From NCBI RefSeq assembly GCF_036014115.1, contig NZ_CP107913.1, forward strand, positions 3,475,001 through 3,539,000: DNA of 64,000 bases. The letters run 5' to 3'. Under the pieces are notes generated by a model, which saw only the letters and a list, made by a program, of their open reading frames with translations, made no database searches and was not told the DNA's origin. The position numbers and the translations under genes were made by a program. This DNA is from Streptomyces sp. NBC_00448. Its GTDB lineage: Bacteria > Actinomycetota > Actinomycetes > Streptomycetales > Streptomycetaceae. Shown here piece by piece: positions 45,942-57,027 of this stretch. Within the stretch, counting starts at the first letter, position 1. Every line of letters begins with the position of its first letter.

Positions 45942-45999
45942 AGTGGCCACCGCCGTACCGCGGCGGTGGCCACTACGGTCCGGCCGGCGAAGGCCGGAC
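45942..45999. terminator. Two tandem hairpins between sortase and surface-protein genes
   Basis: AGTGGCCACCGCCG (45942-45955) pairs perfectly with 45961-45974 around a 5-nt loop. A second stem, GTCCGGCC (45978-45985) with 45992-45999, follows at once. They lie just past the stop of the secreted protein and should end its transcript before the sortase gene. Confidence 0.8.
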
Positions 46000-46010
46000 G
46001 GTGGGACGGG

Positions 46011-46409
46011 TCAGGCGAGGGCGCCGGCCCCGGCCGTACCGCGACGACGGCGCAGGACGTACGCGCCGGCACCCAGGCCGCCGAGCAGCAGCACCGAACC
46101 GGCCGCCAGGCTGCTGCCGCCGGCCAGCGACATGCCGCCACCACCGGTGTGCATGCCGCCGTGCGGCTTGTGCCACTGGCCGCCGTCCGAGCCCTGGCCG
46201 GTCCAGTCCTGCGAACCGTCGCTGTCGGACGAGTGCGAGTACTTACCGGAATCCGACGCGGAGGAGGAAGAGGTGGAAGAGGACGACGACGAGCCCTGGC
46301 CGCTCGGGTCGTAGATGTTGACGGCACCCGCGGCGTGAGCGGCCGGAGCGGCGAGGGCGAGGCAGGCGGTGAGTGCGGCTCCGGCCACGAGGGTGCGGGC
46401 AGTACGCAT
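46011..46409 (-). CDS. Small Ser-rich secreted protein with C-terminal membrane anchor
   Basis: A 132-residue protein. It has a clear signal peptide (MRTARTLVAGAALTACLALA, cleavage after AHA, about 27) and a Ser/Asp/Gly-rich middle with SSSSSSTSSSSAS. A Gly/His/Met-rich stretch GGMHTGGGGMS leads to a hydrophobic segment SLAAGSVLLLGGLGAGAYVL and the basic tail RRRRG. This is the layout of a sortase substrate, but no LPXTG or LAXTG is present; the nearest is GMHTG before the hydrophobic part. GGAAGGA lies about 8 nt before the ATG. The neighbouring sortase supports, but does not prove, covalent anchoring. Confidence 0.8.
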   Translation of the reverse strand: MRTARTLVAGAALTACLALAAPAAHAAGAVNIYDPSGQGSSSSSSTSSSSASDSGKYSHSSDSDGSQDWTGQGSDGGQWHKPHGGMHTGGGGMSLAGGSSLAAGSVLLLGGLGAGAYVLRRRRGTAGAGALA

Positions 46410-46739
46410 AGGGACGATTCCTTCCGCCGACGACGTGCGCCGGCTGACAACGTGTCAACCCGACAAGCGCAGTGACGGCAAGCTCACCGTCAGCCAGCCC
46501 TGGCGGGACCGCCACCGGAGAGAGCCGCACGAGGGTGAACGCGTCCGCTCTTCGGGTGGCCGGCACCGCCACCTGCCTGTTTCGGTCACCCTCCCGGGGC
46601 GGGGCGCACGGCCGCCGCCACCGGCACCCCGCACAGTGGGAACGCGGCGGCGAGCCCGCAGGCCGCGCCCGGCGGCCCTCCTGAGTGCCCTTCAGGAACG
46701 CCGGACACCCGACCACCACCCCCGAGCGAGAGGACGTCC
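46410..46739. other. Divergent region surface protein / multicopper oxidase
   Basis: These 330 bp contain no supported gene. TGACAACGTGTCA at 46445-46457 is a perfect 5-3-5 inverted repeat near the surface-protein start. On the minus strand the same segment reads TTGACA, which could be its -35. GAGAGG lies 6 nt before the oxidase ATG. Confidence 0.55.
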
Positions 46740-47927
46740 ATGTCACCGGAGCCGGTACGTGAACCGCGCCGAGACGGCGGCCGCCGCAACCTGCTGCGTG
46801 CGTTGACCGGCGGCGGTGCGGCCGCCGCGCTGGCGATGGCCGCCGCGCCCGCCACGCCCGCCGAGGCCGTCACCGGAAGCGGGACCGGCGCCGACCCCTT
46901 CGCCACGGAAGCCTTCCGGGCCACCGCCGGCCGGCGTGTCCGCGAGTACTGGGTCCAGGCCGACTCCTTCGCGCACAACGCCGTGCCGAACGGGCGAGAC
47001 GGCATGACCGGCATGGCCTTCACCGCCGACCAGACGACGTATCAGGCGATCGGCTACCGCGCCTACACCCCGAACTGGGAGCAGCCGCTGCCCGCCGACC
47101 TCGGCCCGCACGGCATCGGCGCGAACAGCGGCATCCCCGGCCCCGTGCTGCGCGCCGAGGTCGGCGACGTCATCAAGGTGCACTTCCGCAACAACGACGC
47201 GCACTACAAGTGGCCGCACACCATGCACCCGCACGGCGTGCGGTACAGCCCGTCAAGTGACGGTGCCTGGATGGCGGATACGCCCGACGCGGAGGGAACC
47301 GCCGTTCCCTACCAGGGCACTTACACCTACACGTGGATCTGCGTGCCCAGCTCCGTGGGGAGTTGGCCGTACCACGACCACGCGGCGCCGCAGATCCCGC
47401 CGCGCCCCGCCACCGGGTCGGGCGGCACCGCCGATCAACCCCCGTCGCCCGGGCCCGGCTCGATGGACTCGCGCGCGCTCGTCGGCGGCGGACCGGTCAT
47501 GGAGATCGGCGCGGAGCTGGGGCTCTTCGGGATGATCGCGGTCACCGACGCCCGGACGCCCGAGGTCGACCGGGAGTTCGTGCTCTTCTTCCACGACCTC
47601 GCCGCGCCCGACGCGTCCCCGCTCAAGCAGGACCTCTCGCTCTGCAACGGAGGGGCGTTCGTCGACAACGCCCCCACGTTCAGCGCGCGCAGCGGCGACC
47701 GGGTGCGGTGGCGGGTCGCCACGCTCGGCAACTCCTTCCACGTCTTCCACATCCACGGCCACCGCTGGCTCGGCCCGTCCGGCTGGACCGACGCGCAGGT
47801 GCTCGGGCCCGCCACGACCCTCACCGTCGAGTACCGCGAGGACAACCCGGGTGACTGGCTCTACCACTGCCATGTGGCCGCCCACATGATGCACGGGATG
47901 GCCGGGAGGTACCGCGTCACGCGGTGA
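46740..47927 (+). CDS. Tat-exported two-domain multicopper oxidase (laccase-like)
   Basis: A 395-residue copper oxidase. The N terminus has a twin-Arg motif GRRNLLRAL and a hydrophobic stretch ending near AEA (about 43), so it is probably exported folded with copper. Four copper-binding blocks are visible: MHPHGV near 162, YHDHA near 203, FHVFHIHGH near 340 and YHCHVAAHMMHGM near 378. The last holds type-1 ligands and the HCH joining the T1 and trinuclear centres. Two cupredoxin domains match small laccase-type enzymes, which work as trimers. Substrates may be phenols or metal ions. A duplicated 31-32-bp segment covers the stop codon. Confidence 0.9.
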   Translation: MSPEPVREPRRDGGRRNLLRALTGGGAAAALAMAAAPATPAEAVTGSGTGADPFATEAFRATAGRRVREYWVQADSFAHNAVPNGRDGMTGMAFTADQTTYQAIGYRAYTPNWEQPLPADLGPHGIGANSGIPGPVLRAEVGDVIKVHFRNNDAHYKWPHTMHPHGVRYSPSSDGAWMADTPDAEGTAVPYQGTYTYTWICVPSSVGSWPYHDHAAPQIPPRPATGSGGTADQPPSPGPGSMDSRALVGGGPVMEIGAELGLFGMIAVTDARTPEVDREFVLFFHDLAAPDASPLKQDLSLCNGGAFVDNAPTFSARSGDRVRWRVATLGNSFHVFHIHGHRWLGPSGWTDAQVLGPATTLTVEYREDNPGDWLYHCHVAAHMMHGMAGRYRVTR

Positions 47928-47989
47928 CGGGCCCCCCCGGGGCCGCCCGGCGGGTCGCGCGGTGACGGGACCCCCCGGGCCGCCCGGCG
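47921..47989. repeat. Tandem duplication across the oxidase stop codon
   Basis: GCGGTGACGGG plus a C-run and GCCGCCCGGCG occurs at 47921-47952 and again, with small differences, at 47959-47989. The first copy contains the oxidase TGA. Confidence 0.75.
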
Positions 47990-47999
47990 CTGCCGGTTC

Positions 48000-48026
48000 C
48001 GGGCCCACCTGCCGGTGGTGGGCCCG
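48000..48026. terminator. Terminator between oxidase and FAD hydroxylase genes
   Basis: CGGGCCCACC (48000-48009) pairs with 48017-48026 around a 7-nt loop, between convergent genes. Confidence 0.65.
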
Positions 48027-48090
48027 TCCCGCGAGGGCCCCGCGAGGCCCCCGAGATTCCGCGCATCACGGGCGGGGGCACCCTGGCGGG

Positions 48091-49929
48091 TCAGTCCCGG
48101 CAGAACACCTCGTCCAGGGCCGCGCGGAGCACCCCCTCCGGGTCGGGGCGGGCGCCCTCGGAGCGCCAGGCCACGAACCCGTCGGGCCGCACCAGCACGG
48201 CGCCCTCCTCCCCGATGCCGTGCAACCCGCAGAAGTCGGGCGGCCCGGCCGGTGCGCCGCCGGGGGCTCCCCCGGGCGGTCCACCCGGGCCCGCAGGTCC
48301 ACCCGGGCCCGCAGGTCCACCCGGGCCCGCAGGTCCGCCCGGGGCGCCCGGGCCGTCCGGGGCGCCCGGGCCGTCCGGGTCGGCCTCCAGTTCCTGGCCG
48401 AACCGGTAGCACGCGAGGGGCACCCCGGTCCGTTCCGCGGCGAGCCGCGCGACATCGTGCCAGGCGCCGCCGGCCGGCCCGGTGAGGAGGACCGGCGTGC
48501 GCTCGTAGAGGTCGAGCGTGGAGATCCGCTCGCCGCCGCGGCGCACCCACAGGTGGGGCGCGCGCCCGCCGGGCACCGCCCGCGGGCTGAAGTCGGCCGG
48601 AACGGCGGCCTCTTGGGGATCTGCGCCGAGCACCGCGCCGAGCGGGTAGCGGTAGCCGAGGACGGCCGGAAGCAGGCCGGCCCGCGGCCCGGCCATGACC
48701 GGCGCGGCTTCGTACCCGGGGTGGCTGTGCTCGGCGGAACGGGCCGACGCGCGGGCGGCGGTGGCCAGCGCGACCGGGCGCCGCTCGGCGTCGTAGCTGT
48801 CCACCAGGCCGGGCCCGCCCCATCCTTCGAGGACGGCGGCGATCTTCCACGCGAGGTTGTGCGCGTCCTGGATACCGGTGTTGGAGCCGAACGCCCCGGT
48901 GGGCGACATCTCGTGCGCGGAGTCCCCGGCGAGCAGGACGCGGCCGTGCCCGTACCGCTCGGCGACACGTTCCGCCGCGTGCCAGGGCGCCTTCCCGGTG
49001 ATCTCGACGTCCAGGTCGGGCACGCCGACCGCGGTGCGGATGAGGTGGGTGCACCGCTCGTCGGTGAAGTCCTCCAGGCGCTCGCCGTCGTCGGGGCGCC
49101 AGGGCGCGTGGAAGACCCAGTCCTGGGCGTTGTCGACCGGCAGCAGCGCGCCGGGGCTGTCGGGGTTGGTGAGGTAGCAGACGATGAAGCGGCGGTCGCC
49201 GACCGCGTCGGCCAGCCGCTTGGCGCGGAAGGTGACGCTGACGTTGTGGAAGAGGTCGCCGGGCCCGGTCATGGGGATGGCCAGGCGCTCGCGGACGGGG
49301 CTGCGCGGGCCGTCCGCGGCGATCAGGTAGTCGGCGCGCACGGTGCGGACCCGGCCGGAGGCGCGATCGGCGATCTCGGCGGTGACGCCGTCCGCGTCCT
49401 GCGCGAACGACACCAGTTCGGTGCCGAAGCGGATGTCGCCGCCCGCCTCGCGGGCGGCCGCCAGCAGCACGGGCTCCAGGTCGTTCTGGCTGCACAGGCA
49501 CCAGCCGGACGGGCTGATCCGGGAGAGTCCGCCGCCGGGGTCGATCGTGCGGAAGAGCCACTCCTGCTCGGAGCCGGTGAGGGTGTCGGCCTGGAGGATG
49601 CCGTGGTTCTCGGCGAGCACGGACGCGGCGGCGCGGATACGGTCCTCGACGCCCGCGACGCGCATCAGTTCCATGGTGCGGACGTTGTTGCCGCGCCCGC
49701 GCGGGTGGTACGAGGTGCGGGCATGCCGCTCGACCAGCAGGTGCGGCACGCCGAGGCGGCCGAGGAAGAGCGACGCGGACAGGCCGACGAGGGAGCCGCC
49801 CACGATCAGGACGGGCACCCGGTCGTCGGTGTGCCCGTCGGCGGCGGCCGAGCCGGCCGAGGTGGATGGGGCGGCTGAGCCGGGCGGCGGGGAGCCGGGC
49901 GGGGGCGCGGGGTGCGGGGCGTTCGTCAT
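48091..49929 (-). CDS. FAD-dependent aromatic hydroxylase of the spore-pigment cluster (WhiE ORFVIII-like)
   Basis: A 612-residue class A flavin monooxygenase acting on a polyketide aromatic ring. Visible are the FAD dinucleotide motif VLIVGGSLVGLSASLFLGRLG near 40, the DG motif LIAADGPRSPVRERL near 205, and the GD motif RVLLAGDSAHEMSPTGAFGS near 340. These mark the PHBH fold with a C-terminal thioredoxin-like domain. Within that domain a Gly/Pro/Ala repeat of about 45 residues (GPAGPGGPAGPGG) is inserted, coded by tandem 18-bp repeats. I chose the ATG at 49929 (GGAG 6 nt upstream), although the frame is open further upstream. It is divergent from the rest of the pigment genes, as in whiE. 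Confidence 0.9.
   Translation of the reverse strand: MTNAPHPAPPPGSPPPGSAAPSTSAGSAAADGHTDDRVPVLIVGGSLVGLSASLFLGRLGVPHLLVERHARTSYHPRGRGNNVRTMELMRVAGVEDRIRAAASVLAENHGILQADTLTGSEQEWLFRTIDPGGGLSRISPSGWCLCSQNDLEPVLLAAAREAGGDIRFGTELVSFAQDADGVTAEIADRASGRVRTVRADYLIAADGPRSPVRERLAIPMTGPGDLFHNVSVTFRAKRLADAVGDRRFIVCYLTNPDSPGALLPVDNAQDWVFHAPWRPDDGERLEDFTDERCTHLIRTAVGVPDLDVEITGKAPWHAAERVAERYGHGRVLLAGDSAHEMSPTGAFGSNTGIQDAHNLAWKIAAVLEGWGGPGLVDSYDAERRPVALATAARASARSAEHSHPGYEAAPVMAGPRAGLLPAVLGYRYPLGAVLGADPQEAAVPADFSPRAVPGGRAPHLWVRRGGERISTLDLYERTPVLLTGPAGGAWHDVARLAAERTGVPLACYRFGQELEADPDGPGAPDGPGAPGGPAGPGGPAGPGGPAGPGGPPGGAPGGAPAGPPDFCGLHGIGEEGAVLVRPDGFVAWRSEGARPDPEGVLRAALDEVFCRD
48281..48376. repeat. 18-bp tandem repeats inside the FAD hydroxylase gene
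   Basis: CCACCCGGGCCCGCAGGT is repeated exactly three times (48281-48334). After 6 bp a related unit GGGGCGCCCGGGCCGTCC occurs twice (48341-48376). All units are multiples of three, so the frame is kept and the protein gains Gly-Pro-Ala repeats. Confidence 0.9.
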
Positions 49930-50295
49930 GGGGGTCTCCGGAGTGGGGGTGGGGGGTGCGCGCGGCAGTGGGGCGCGGGCCCGCCGCGCGGATGCTTCCC
50001 GGCGGTAGCTCCTTTCCCTGCCGAGGCGTTCCGCGGGCCGGGTCGGGCGGTGCTTCACTCGGCCGCCTCACGTGCCGCGCACGATTCCCGCCCGGGGCTG
50101 AGCATCGGAAACAGGCGGTCCCGCCGCGCGCATACGGCCTGACGCATATGCGGAAGGCATCACCGCCCGGCGGCGGCCCCGCGGCTCAGGGCCCTCCGGC
50201 CGCGCCCCGGCAACGGCACCACCACGGGGCTCCCCACCACGCGGCTCGGCCCGCGGCCGTCCGCACCCCGCCCCACCCGAGAGGAACGATCTTCC
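49930..50295. other. Divergent promoter region of the pigment cluster
   Basis: The 366 bp between the hydroxylase and the main pigment operon hold no supported gene. CGCATATGCG at 50143-50152 is a perfect palindrome in an AT-richer patch (GCATACGGCCTGACGCATAT), a likely promoter or regulator site. I could not identify sigma-factor boxes with confidence. Confidence 0.5.
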
Positions 50296-51462
50296 ATGAC
50301 GACTCTGGACGACCGGCTCGCCCCGCCCTCCTCCTCCGCCGTACCCGGCACGGCCCGGCTGCGCGTCGTACTGCTGCTGGACGTGCTCGACGGCAGGCAG
50401 CAGCGCTTCCTGGAGGCGTACGAGCAGATACGCCACCAGGTGGCGGCTGTGCCCGGACACATCAGCGACCAGCTGTGCCAGTCACTCGGGAACTCCTCGC
50501 AGTGGCTGATCACCAGCGAGTGGGAGGGCAGCGAGCCGTTCCTGGAGTGGGTGGAGAGCGCCGCGCACCGCGCGATGGTCGAGCCGCTGCACGGGTGCGT
50601 GCGGGACACCAGGTCGCTGCGGTTCCTGGTGGCGCGGGAGACGCCGGAGCAGGGCGCGCCCGGTGCACAGGGCGCGCGGACCGCCCGGGCCGCGGCGAAG
50701 CCGCCGGCGGCGCCCGCCGCCGGGCTCGACCCGGTGCCCGCGCCGCCGCTGTGCTCGGGCGGGGTGGTGCGGCACGCGATCACCTTCACGGTGAAGCCGG
50801 GCAGCGAGGAAGCGGTGGCGAAGCTGCTGTCCGACTACCGAGCGCCGCAGGCCCAGGTGGACGACACCACACGGCTGCTGCGCACGTCGCTCTTCATGTA
50901 CGGCAACCGAGTGGTCCGGGCGGTCGAGGTGGCGGGTGACCTCGGCAACGCGCTACGGCACGTGGCGGCGCAGCCGGAGGTAAGGGCCGTCGAGGAGGCG
51001 ATCAACCCTTACCTGGAAGAGGACCGCGACCTCACCGCCGCCGCCTCGGCGCGGGCCTTCTTCGCCCGGGCGGCCCTGCCCGCGGTCGGCCACGAGACGG
51101 ACCCGGCCCCCGCCCTCGGCGCCGGCGGCGGCGAGCCGCTGACCCGGCAGGCGTTCCTGTACCCGGTACGGCCCGGCCGCGGCGCCGACGCGGCCCGGCT
51201 GCTCGGCGCCCTCGACGCCGCGGCCGCCACCGACCCGACGCACCCGCTGGCCGCTTCCACGGTCTTCCAGCGCGACGACACGGTGGTCCGCGTCATCGAC
51301 GTCCGCGGGCTCCCCTCCGACGGCCCGGCCGCGCCGGTCCCCGCGGACGGCCCGACCGACGTGCTGCGCGAACTCCTCGTGCCGGGCGAGCCCGCCGACC
51401 CCACCGGGCTCGGCCACGGCGGCCACCCCATGACCCCCGTCACGGACCGCGCCTCGCGGTGA
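50296..51462 (+). CDS. SchA/CurD-like pigment-cluster protein (WhiE ORFI-like)
   Basis: A 388-residue protein typical as the first gene of spore-pigment clusters. The N-terminal third ([40 protein letters not shown]) looks like an antibiotic-biosynthesis-monooxygenase/ferredoxin-like fold. The middle ([43 protein letters not shown]) and C-terminal ([21 protein letters not shown]) parts repeat a similar pattern, so the protein may be built of related units. Its exact role is not known. The ATG at 50296 has GAGAGG-type purines upstream. Confidence 0.85.
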   Translation: MTTLDDRLAPPSSSAVPGTARLRVVLLLDVLDGRQQRFLEAYEQIRHQVAAVPGHISDQLCQSLGNSSQWLITSEWEGSEPFLEWVESAAHRAMVEPLHGCVRDTRSLRFLVARETPEQGAPGAQGARTARAAAKPPAAPAAGLDPVPAPPLCSGGVVRHAITFTVKPGSEEAVAKLLSDYRAPQAQVDDTTRLLRTSLFMYGNRVVRAVEVAGDLGNALRHVAAQPEVRAVEEAINPYLEEDRDLTAAASARAFFARAALPAVGHETDPAPALGAGGGEPLTRQAFLYPVRPGRGADAARLLGALDAAAATDPTHPLAASTVFQRDDTVVRVIDVRGLPSDGPAAPVPADGPTDVLRELLVPGEPADPTGLGHGGHPMTPVTDRASR

Positions 51463-51541
51463 CCCGACAGCCCCGCGACCCCGGCCCCGCACCCGCGTCC
51501 CCGCCCACACCCGCAGGACACCCCGCCCCGAAGGAGCCGCA

Positions 51542-51991
51542 ATGACGAACGAAGTGCGCCTCGTGCACCTGGACGACACCAGCCCGAACCGCCGGCGCGG
51601 CGGCGACCTGAGGGCCCTGCTGACGCCCGCGTCGGTCGGCGCGACCAGCGGTTTCATGGGCGTGGCGATCGTGCAGCCGGGCGAGCGGATCGGCGAGCAC
51701 TACCACCCGTACTCCGAGGAGTTCGTCTACGTGCTGAGCGGGGAGCTGGAGGTGGACCTGGACGGCGTGAGCCACCCGCTGCGGCCGGAGCAGGGCCTGA
51801 TGATCCCGGTGGACATGCGGCACCGGTTCCGGAACGTGGGTGACAGCGAGGCGCGGATGGTCTTCCACCTGGGCCCGCTCGCGCCCCGCCCGGAGCTGGG
51901 CCACGTGGACACCGAGGAGACCGAGGGCGTGGCGGAGGTGGCCGGCGAGGCTGCCTCGGCGCCTCCCGACCCGACCAAGGCGCGGGCGTGA
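51542..51991 (+). CDS. Cupin-domain polyketide protein (WhiE ORFII-like)
   Basis: A 149-residue single cupin. Motif 1 is [21 protein letters not shown] (two His, one Glu as metal ligands) and motif 2 follows with [10 protein letters not shown]. Cupins of this group are found in type II PKS clusters and are thought to help cyclise or modify the chain; the role here is inference from the family. AAGGAG lies 6 nt before the ATG. Its TGA overlaps the GTG start of the ketosynthase gene (GTGA), coupling the two. Confidence 0.9.
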   Translation: MTNEVRLVHLDDTSPNRRRGGDLRALLTPASVGATSGFMGVAIVQPGERIGEHYHPYSEEFVYVLSGELEVDLDGVSHPLRPEQGLMIPVDMRHRFRNVGDSEARMVFHLGPLAPRPELGHVDTEETEGVAEVAGEAASAPPDPTKARA

Positions 51992-53267
51992 ACCGCCCTG
52001 GCGGCGACCGCCGGGTCGCGGTCACCGGCCTCGGGGTGGTCGCCCCCGGCGGCATCGGGGTACCGGCCTTCTGGGACCTGCTGACCTCCGGTCGTACGGC
52101 CACCCGCGGCATCAGCCTCTTCGACCCGGCCGGCTTCCGCTCCCGGATCGCCGCGGAGTGCGACTTCGACCCGAGGACGGCAGGGCTCGGCGCCGAACTG
52201 GCCGAACGCGCCGACCGCTACGCCCAGTTCGCGCTGACCGCGACGCGCGAGGCGATCCGGGACAGCGGTCTCGACCTCGCCGCGCAGGACCCGTGGCGGG
52301 TCGGGGTGTGCCTGGGCTCGGCCGTCGGCGGCACCACCCGGCTGGAACGGGACTACGTCAAGGTCAGTGCGTCGGGAAGCCGTTGGGACGTGTCGCCGCA
52401 GGAGGCGGGCGCCCATCTGCACCGGGCGTTCCAACCCAGCGCGCTCGCCTCGGAGGTGGCCGAGGACATCGGCGCGCACGGCCCGGTGCAGACGGTCTCC
52501 ACCGGCTGCACCTCGGGTCTCGACGCGGTCGGCCACGCCTTCCACGCCGTGCAGGAGGGCAAGGCCGACATCATCGTGGCCGGGGCGGCGGACTCGCCGA
52601 TCTCACCGATCACGGTCGCCTGCTTCGACGCGATCAAGGCCACCTCGACCCGCAACGACGACCCGGCGCACGCCTCGCGCCCGTTCGACGCGGACCGGGA
52701 CGGCTTCGTGCTCGGCGAGGGCTCGGCGGTGCTGCTGCTGGAGGAGTGGGAGCACGCCCGGCGGCGCGGTGCCCGCATCCTCTGCGAGCTGCGCGGCTTC
52801 GCGACCTTCGGGAACGCCTACCACATGACCGGACTGACCACCGAGGGCCGGGAGATGTCCGAGGCGATCGACCAGGCGCTGGCCGACGCGCGGATCGACC
52901 GGACCGGCGTGGACTACGTCAACGCGCACGGCTCCGGCACCAAGCAGAACGACCGGCACGAGACGGCGGCGGTCAAGCGCTCGCTCGGCGAGCACGCGCG
53001 CTCGGTGCCGATGAGTTCGATCAAGTCGATGGTCGGGCACTCGCTCGGCGCCATCGGCGCGATCGAACTCGCCGCGTGCGCGCTGGCGTTGACGCACGAC
53101 GTGGTGCCGCCGACCGCCAACTACGAGACCCCGGACCCGGACTGCGACCTGGACTACGTGCCCCGCACCGCGCGGCAGGTCCGGCTGCGGTCCGTGCTGT
53201 CGGTCGGCAGCGGCTTCGGCGGCTTCCAGTCCGCGGTGGTGCTCGCACACGCCGAGAGGAGCACGTC

Positions 53268-53271
<4 letters not shown>
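51988..53271 (+). CDS. Type II PKS ketosynthase alpha (WhiE ORFIII-like)
   Basis: The condensing enzyme of the minimal PKS (427 residues). The active-site Cys174 lies in [13 protein letters not shown]. The two His are in [11 protein letters not shown] near 312 and [14 protein letters not shown] near 350. [20 protein letters not shown] is the typical central block. Together with the chain-length factor and ACP it builds a poly-beta-keto chain from malonyl units. The GTG start at 51988 comes from the GTGA overlap with the cupin gene, and the stop overlaps the chain-length-factor ATG (ATGA). This tight coupling fits equal amounts of the KS-CLF heterodimer. Confidence 0.97.
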
Positions 53272-55401
<2,130 letters not shown>

Positions 55402-55407
55402 GCGCGC

Positions 55408-55734
55408 ATGCACCGCAGCCTGATCGTGGCCCGGATGAAGCCGGACACCGCGGCCGCCATCGCCGAAGAGTTCGCCGCGTCGGACCGCGGTGAACTGCCC
55501 GGGCTGATCGGTGTCACCGGGCGCAGCCTCTTCCGGTTCCACGACGACCTCTACCTGCACCTGATCGAGGCCGACCGGCCGCCGGGACCCGAGGTCGCCA
55601 AGCACACCGGGCACCCCGAGTTCCGCCGCATCAGCGAGGCCCTCGCGCCCTACGTGTCGGCGTACGACCCGGTCAACTGGCGTGAGCCGAAGGACGCGAT
55701 GGCCCAGGAGTTCTACCGCTGGGAACGCGACTAG
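55408..55734 (+). CDS. TcmI-type polyketide cyclase (WhiE ORFVII-like)
   Basis: A 108-residue cyclase with the ferredoxin-like TcmI fold. It begins MHRSLIVARMKPDTAAAIAE and has GRSLFRFHDDLYLHLIEAD with conserved His, KHTGHPEFRRISEAL and the C-terminal YDPVNWREPKDAMAQEFYRW. It closes later rings of the aromatic polyketide. It ends the main pigment operon, just before a strong hairpin. Confidence 0.95.
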   Translation: MHRSLIVARMKPDTAAAIAEEFAASDRGELPGLIGVTGRSLFRFHDDLYLHLIEADRPPGPEVAKHTGHPEFRRISEALAPYVSAYDPVNWREPKDAMAQEFYRWERD

Positions 55735-55748
55735 CCGTTCCGCCCGGT

Positions 55749-55782
55749 CTCCCCGCGCCCCTGAGATCAGGGGCGCGGGGAG
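55749..55782. terminator. Terminator at the end of the pigment operon
   Basis: CTCCCCGCGCCCCTGA (55749-55764) is perfectly complementary to 55767-55782, 14 bp after the cyclase stop. Confidence 0.85.
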
Positions 55783-55830
55783 CTGTGCTCCCCCGGAGTT
55801 CCTCCTGGGAGGTACCCCCGACCGTCCACC

Positions 55831-55865
55831 GGTGGGTGGTCCTGGAACCGACAGAACCACCCACC
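55831..55865. terminator. Second hairpin, facing the methyltransferase gene
   Basis: GGTGGGTGGT (55831-55840) pairs with 55856-55865, a few bp beyond the stop of the minus-strand methyltransferase, which it probably terminates. Confidence 0.65.
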
Positions 55866-55873
55866 CCGGAGGG

Positions 55874-56980
55874 TCAGCTCACCCGAGATTCAAACGCGAA
55901 CAGGTGGGGGTTGACCGGTCGCACCGCACTCACGGGGAGCCCGGCCTCGGCCATCAGCGCGGTCATGCTCGCCCGGGAGTGCTTCGCGCCGCCGACGTTG
56001 AGCAGGAGCAGCAGGTCCATCGCGGTGGTGAACCGCATGGAGGGGCTGTCGTCGACGAGGTTCTCGATCACCAGGACCCGGGCGCCGGGCTCCGCGGCGG
56101 CCACGACGTTGCGCAGGGTGGCACGGGTGCTGGCGTCGTCCCATTCGAGGATGTTCTTCAGCACGTAGAGATCGGCCCGGACCGGGATCTCGGTGCGGCA
56201 GTCGCCGGGCACGAGCCGGACCCGGCCGGCGAGCGCCCCGCCGTCCCGCAGCCGCGGGTCCGCGTGGGCGACGACGTCGGGCAGGTCCAACAGGGTTCCG
56301 TGCAGGCCGGGTTCCTTCTCCAGCAGCCCGGCGAGCGCGAGGCCCTGGCCGCCGCCGATGTCGACGACGCTGCGGACGCCGGTCAGGTCGACGTACGCGG
56401 CGAGGTCGCGGGCCGCCTGCCGGCTGGAGGAGGTCATCGCGCGGTCGAAGACGCGGGCGGAGTCGGCCGCGTCGGTGTGCAGGTACTCGAAGAAGCTCTT
56501 GCCGTAGAGGTCGGCGAAGACGTCGCGGCCGGACCTGACCGCCTCGTCCAGGCGCGGCCAGGCGTCCCAGGTCCACGGCTCGGTGCACCACAGCGCGATG
56601 TGGTGCAGGCTGCCGGGCGCGTCCTCGCGCAGCAGCCGTGACATGTCGGTGTGCGTGAAGCGGCCGTCCGCCTCCTCGGTGAAGACCCCGTAGCAGGCGA
56701 GCGCGCGCAGCAGCCGGCGCAGCGGCTCCGGCCGTACGTCGAGGTCGGCGGCCAACTCCTCCGCGGTGCGCGGGGATTCACCGAGGGCGTCGGGAAGTCC
56801 CAGCCGGGCGGCGGCGCGTACGGACGCGGCGCAGGCGGCGCCGAAGACGATCTCGCGCAGCCGCATCGAGGCGGCTCCCGCGTCGGCTCCTGGGTTTCCG
56901 GCCGAGCCTTCGGCCGCGGCGGGGTCGGACGGGGGCGGCTGGGCCCCCCGTTGGGCCTCGGTGTCCGGGGTGGTCGTCAT
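55874..56980 (-). CDS. SAM-dependent O-methyltransferase next to the pigment cluster
   Basis: A 368-residue class I methyltransferase of the plant-COMT/polyketide type. The N-terminal dimerisation and winged-helix part contains LPDALGESPRTAEELAADLD and RRLLRALACYGVF. The SAM site is VVDIGGGQGLALAGLLEKEP near 212 and the catalytic region is VLKNILEWDDASTRATLRNV near 280, where the His usual in LKxVLHDW is Asn/Glu here (LKNILEW). It may methylate the pigment or act elsewhere. It converges on the operon and is not part of whiE as I know it. The start is the ATG at 56980; 35 disordered residues precede the domain. Confidence 0.88.
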   Translation of the reverse strand: MTTTPDTEAQRGAQPPPSDPAAAEGSAGNPGADAGAASMRLREIVFGAACAASVRAAARLGLPDALGESPRTAEELAADLDVRPEPLRRLLRALACYGVFTEEADGRFTHTDMSRLLREDAPGSLHHIALWCTEPWTWDAWPRLDEAVRSGRDVFADLYGKSFFEYLHTDAADSARVFDRAMTSSSRQAARDLAAYVDLTGVRSVVDIGGGQGLALAGLLEKEPGLHGTLLDLPDVVAHADPRLRDGGALAGRVRLVPGDCRTEIPVRADLYVLKNILEWDDASTRATLRNVVAAAEPGARVLVIENLVDDSPSMRFTTAMDLLLLLNVGGAKHSRASMTALMAEAGLPVSAVRPVNPHLFAFESRVS

Positions 56981-57027
56981 GGTGCCGCCCTTTCTCGTGG
57001 CGTCATGGCGGTTTCGGGCACCGCAGG

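Noticed and set aside
48281..48376. CRISPR-like array
   Set aside because: The repeats have no unique spacers, are 18 bp and lie in frame within a coding domain. No cas gene is present.
51840..53267. Upstream extension of the chain-length-factor frame
   Set aside because: It is out of frame within the ketosynthase gene and Arg/Gly-rich. The ATGA overlap at 53268 gives the proper start.
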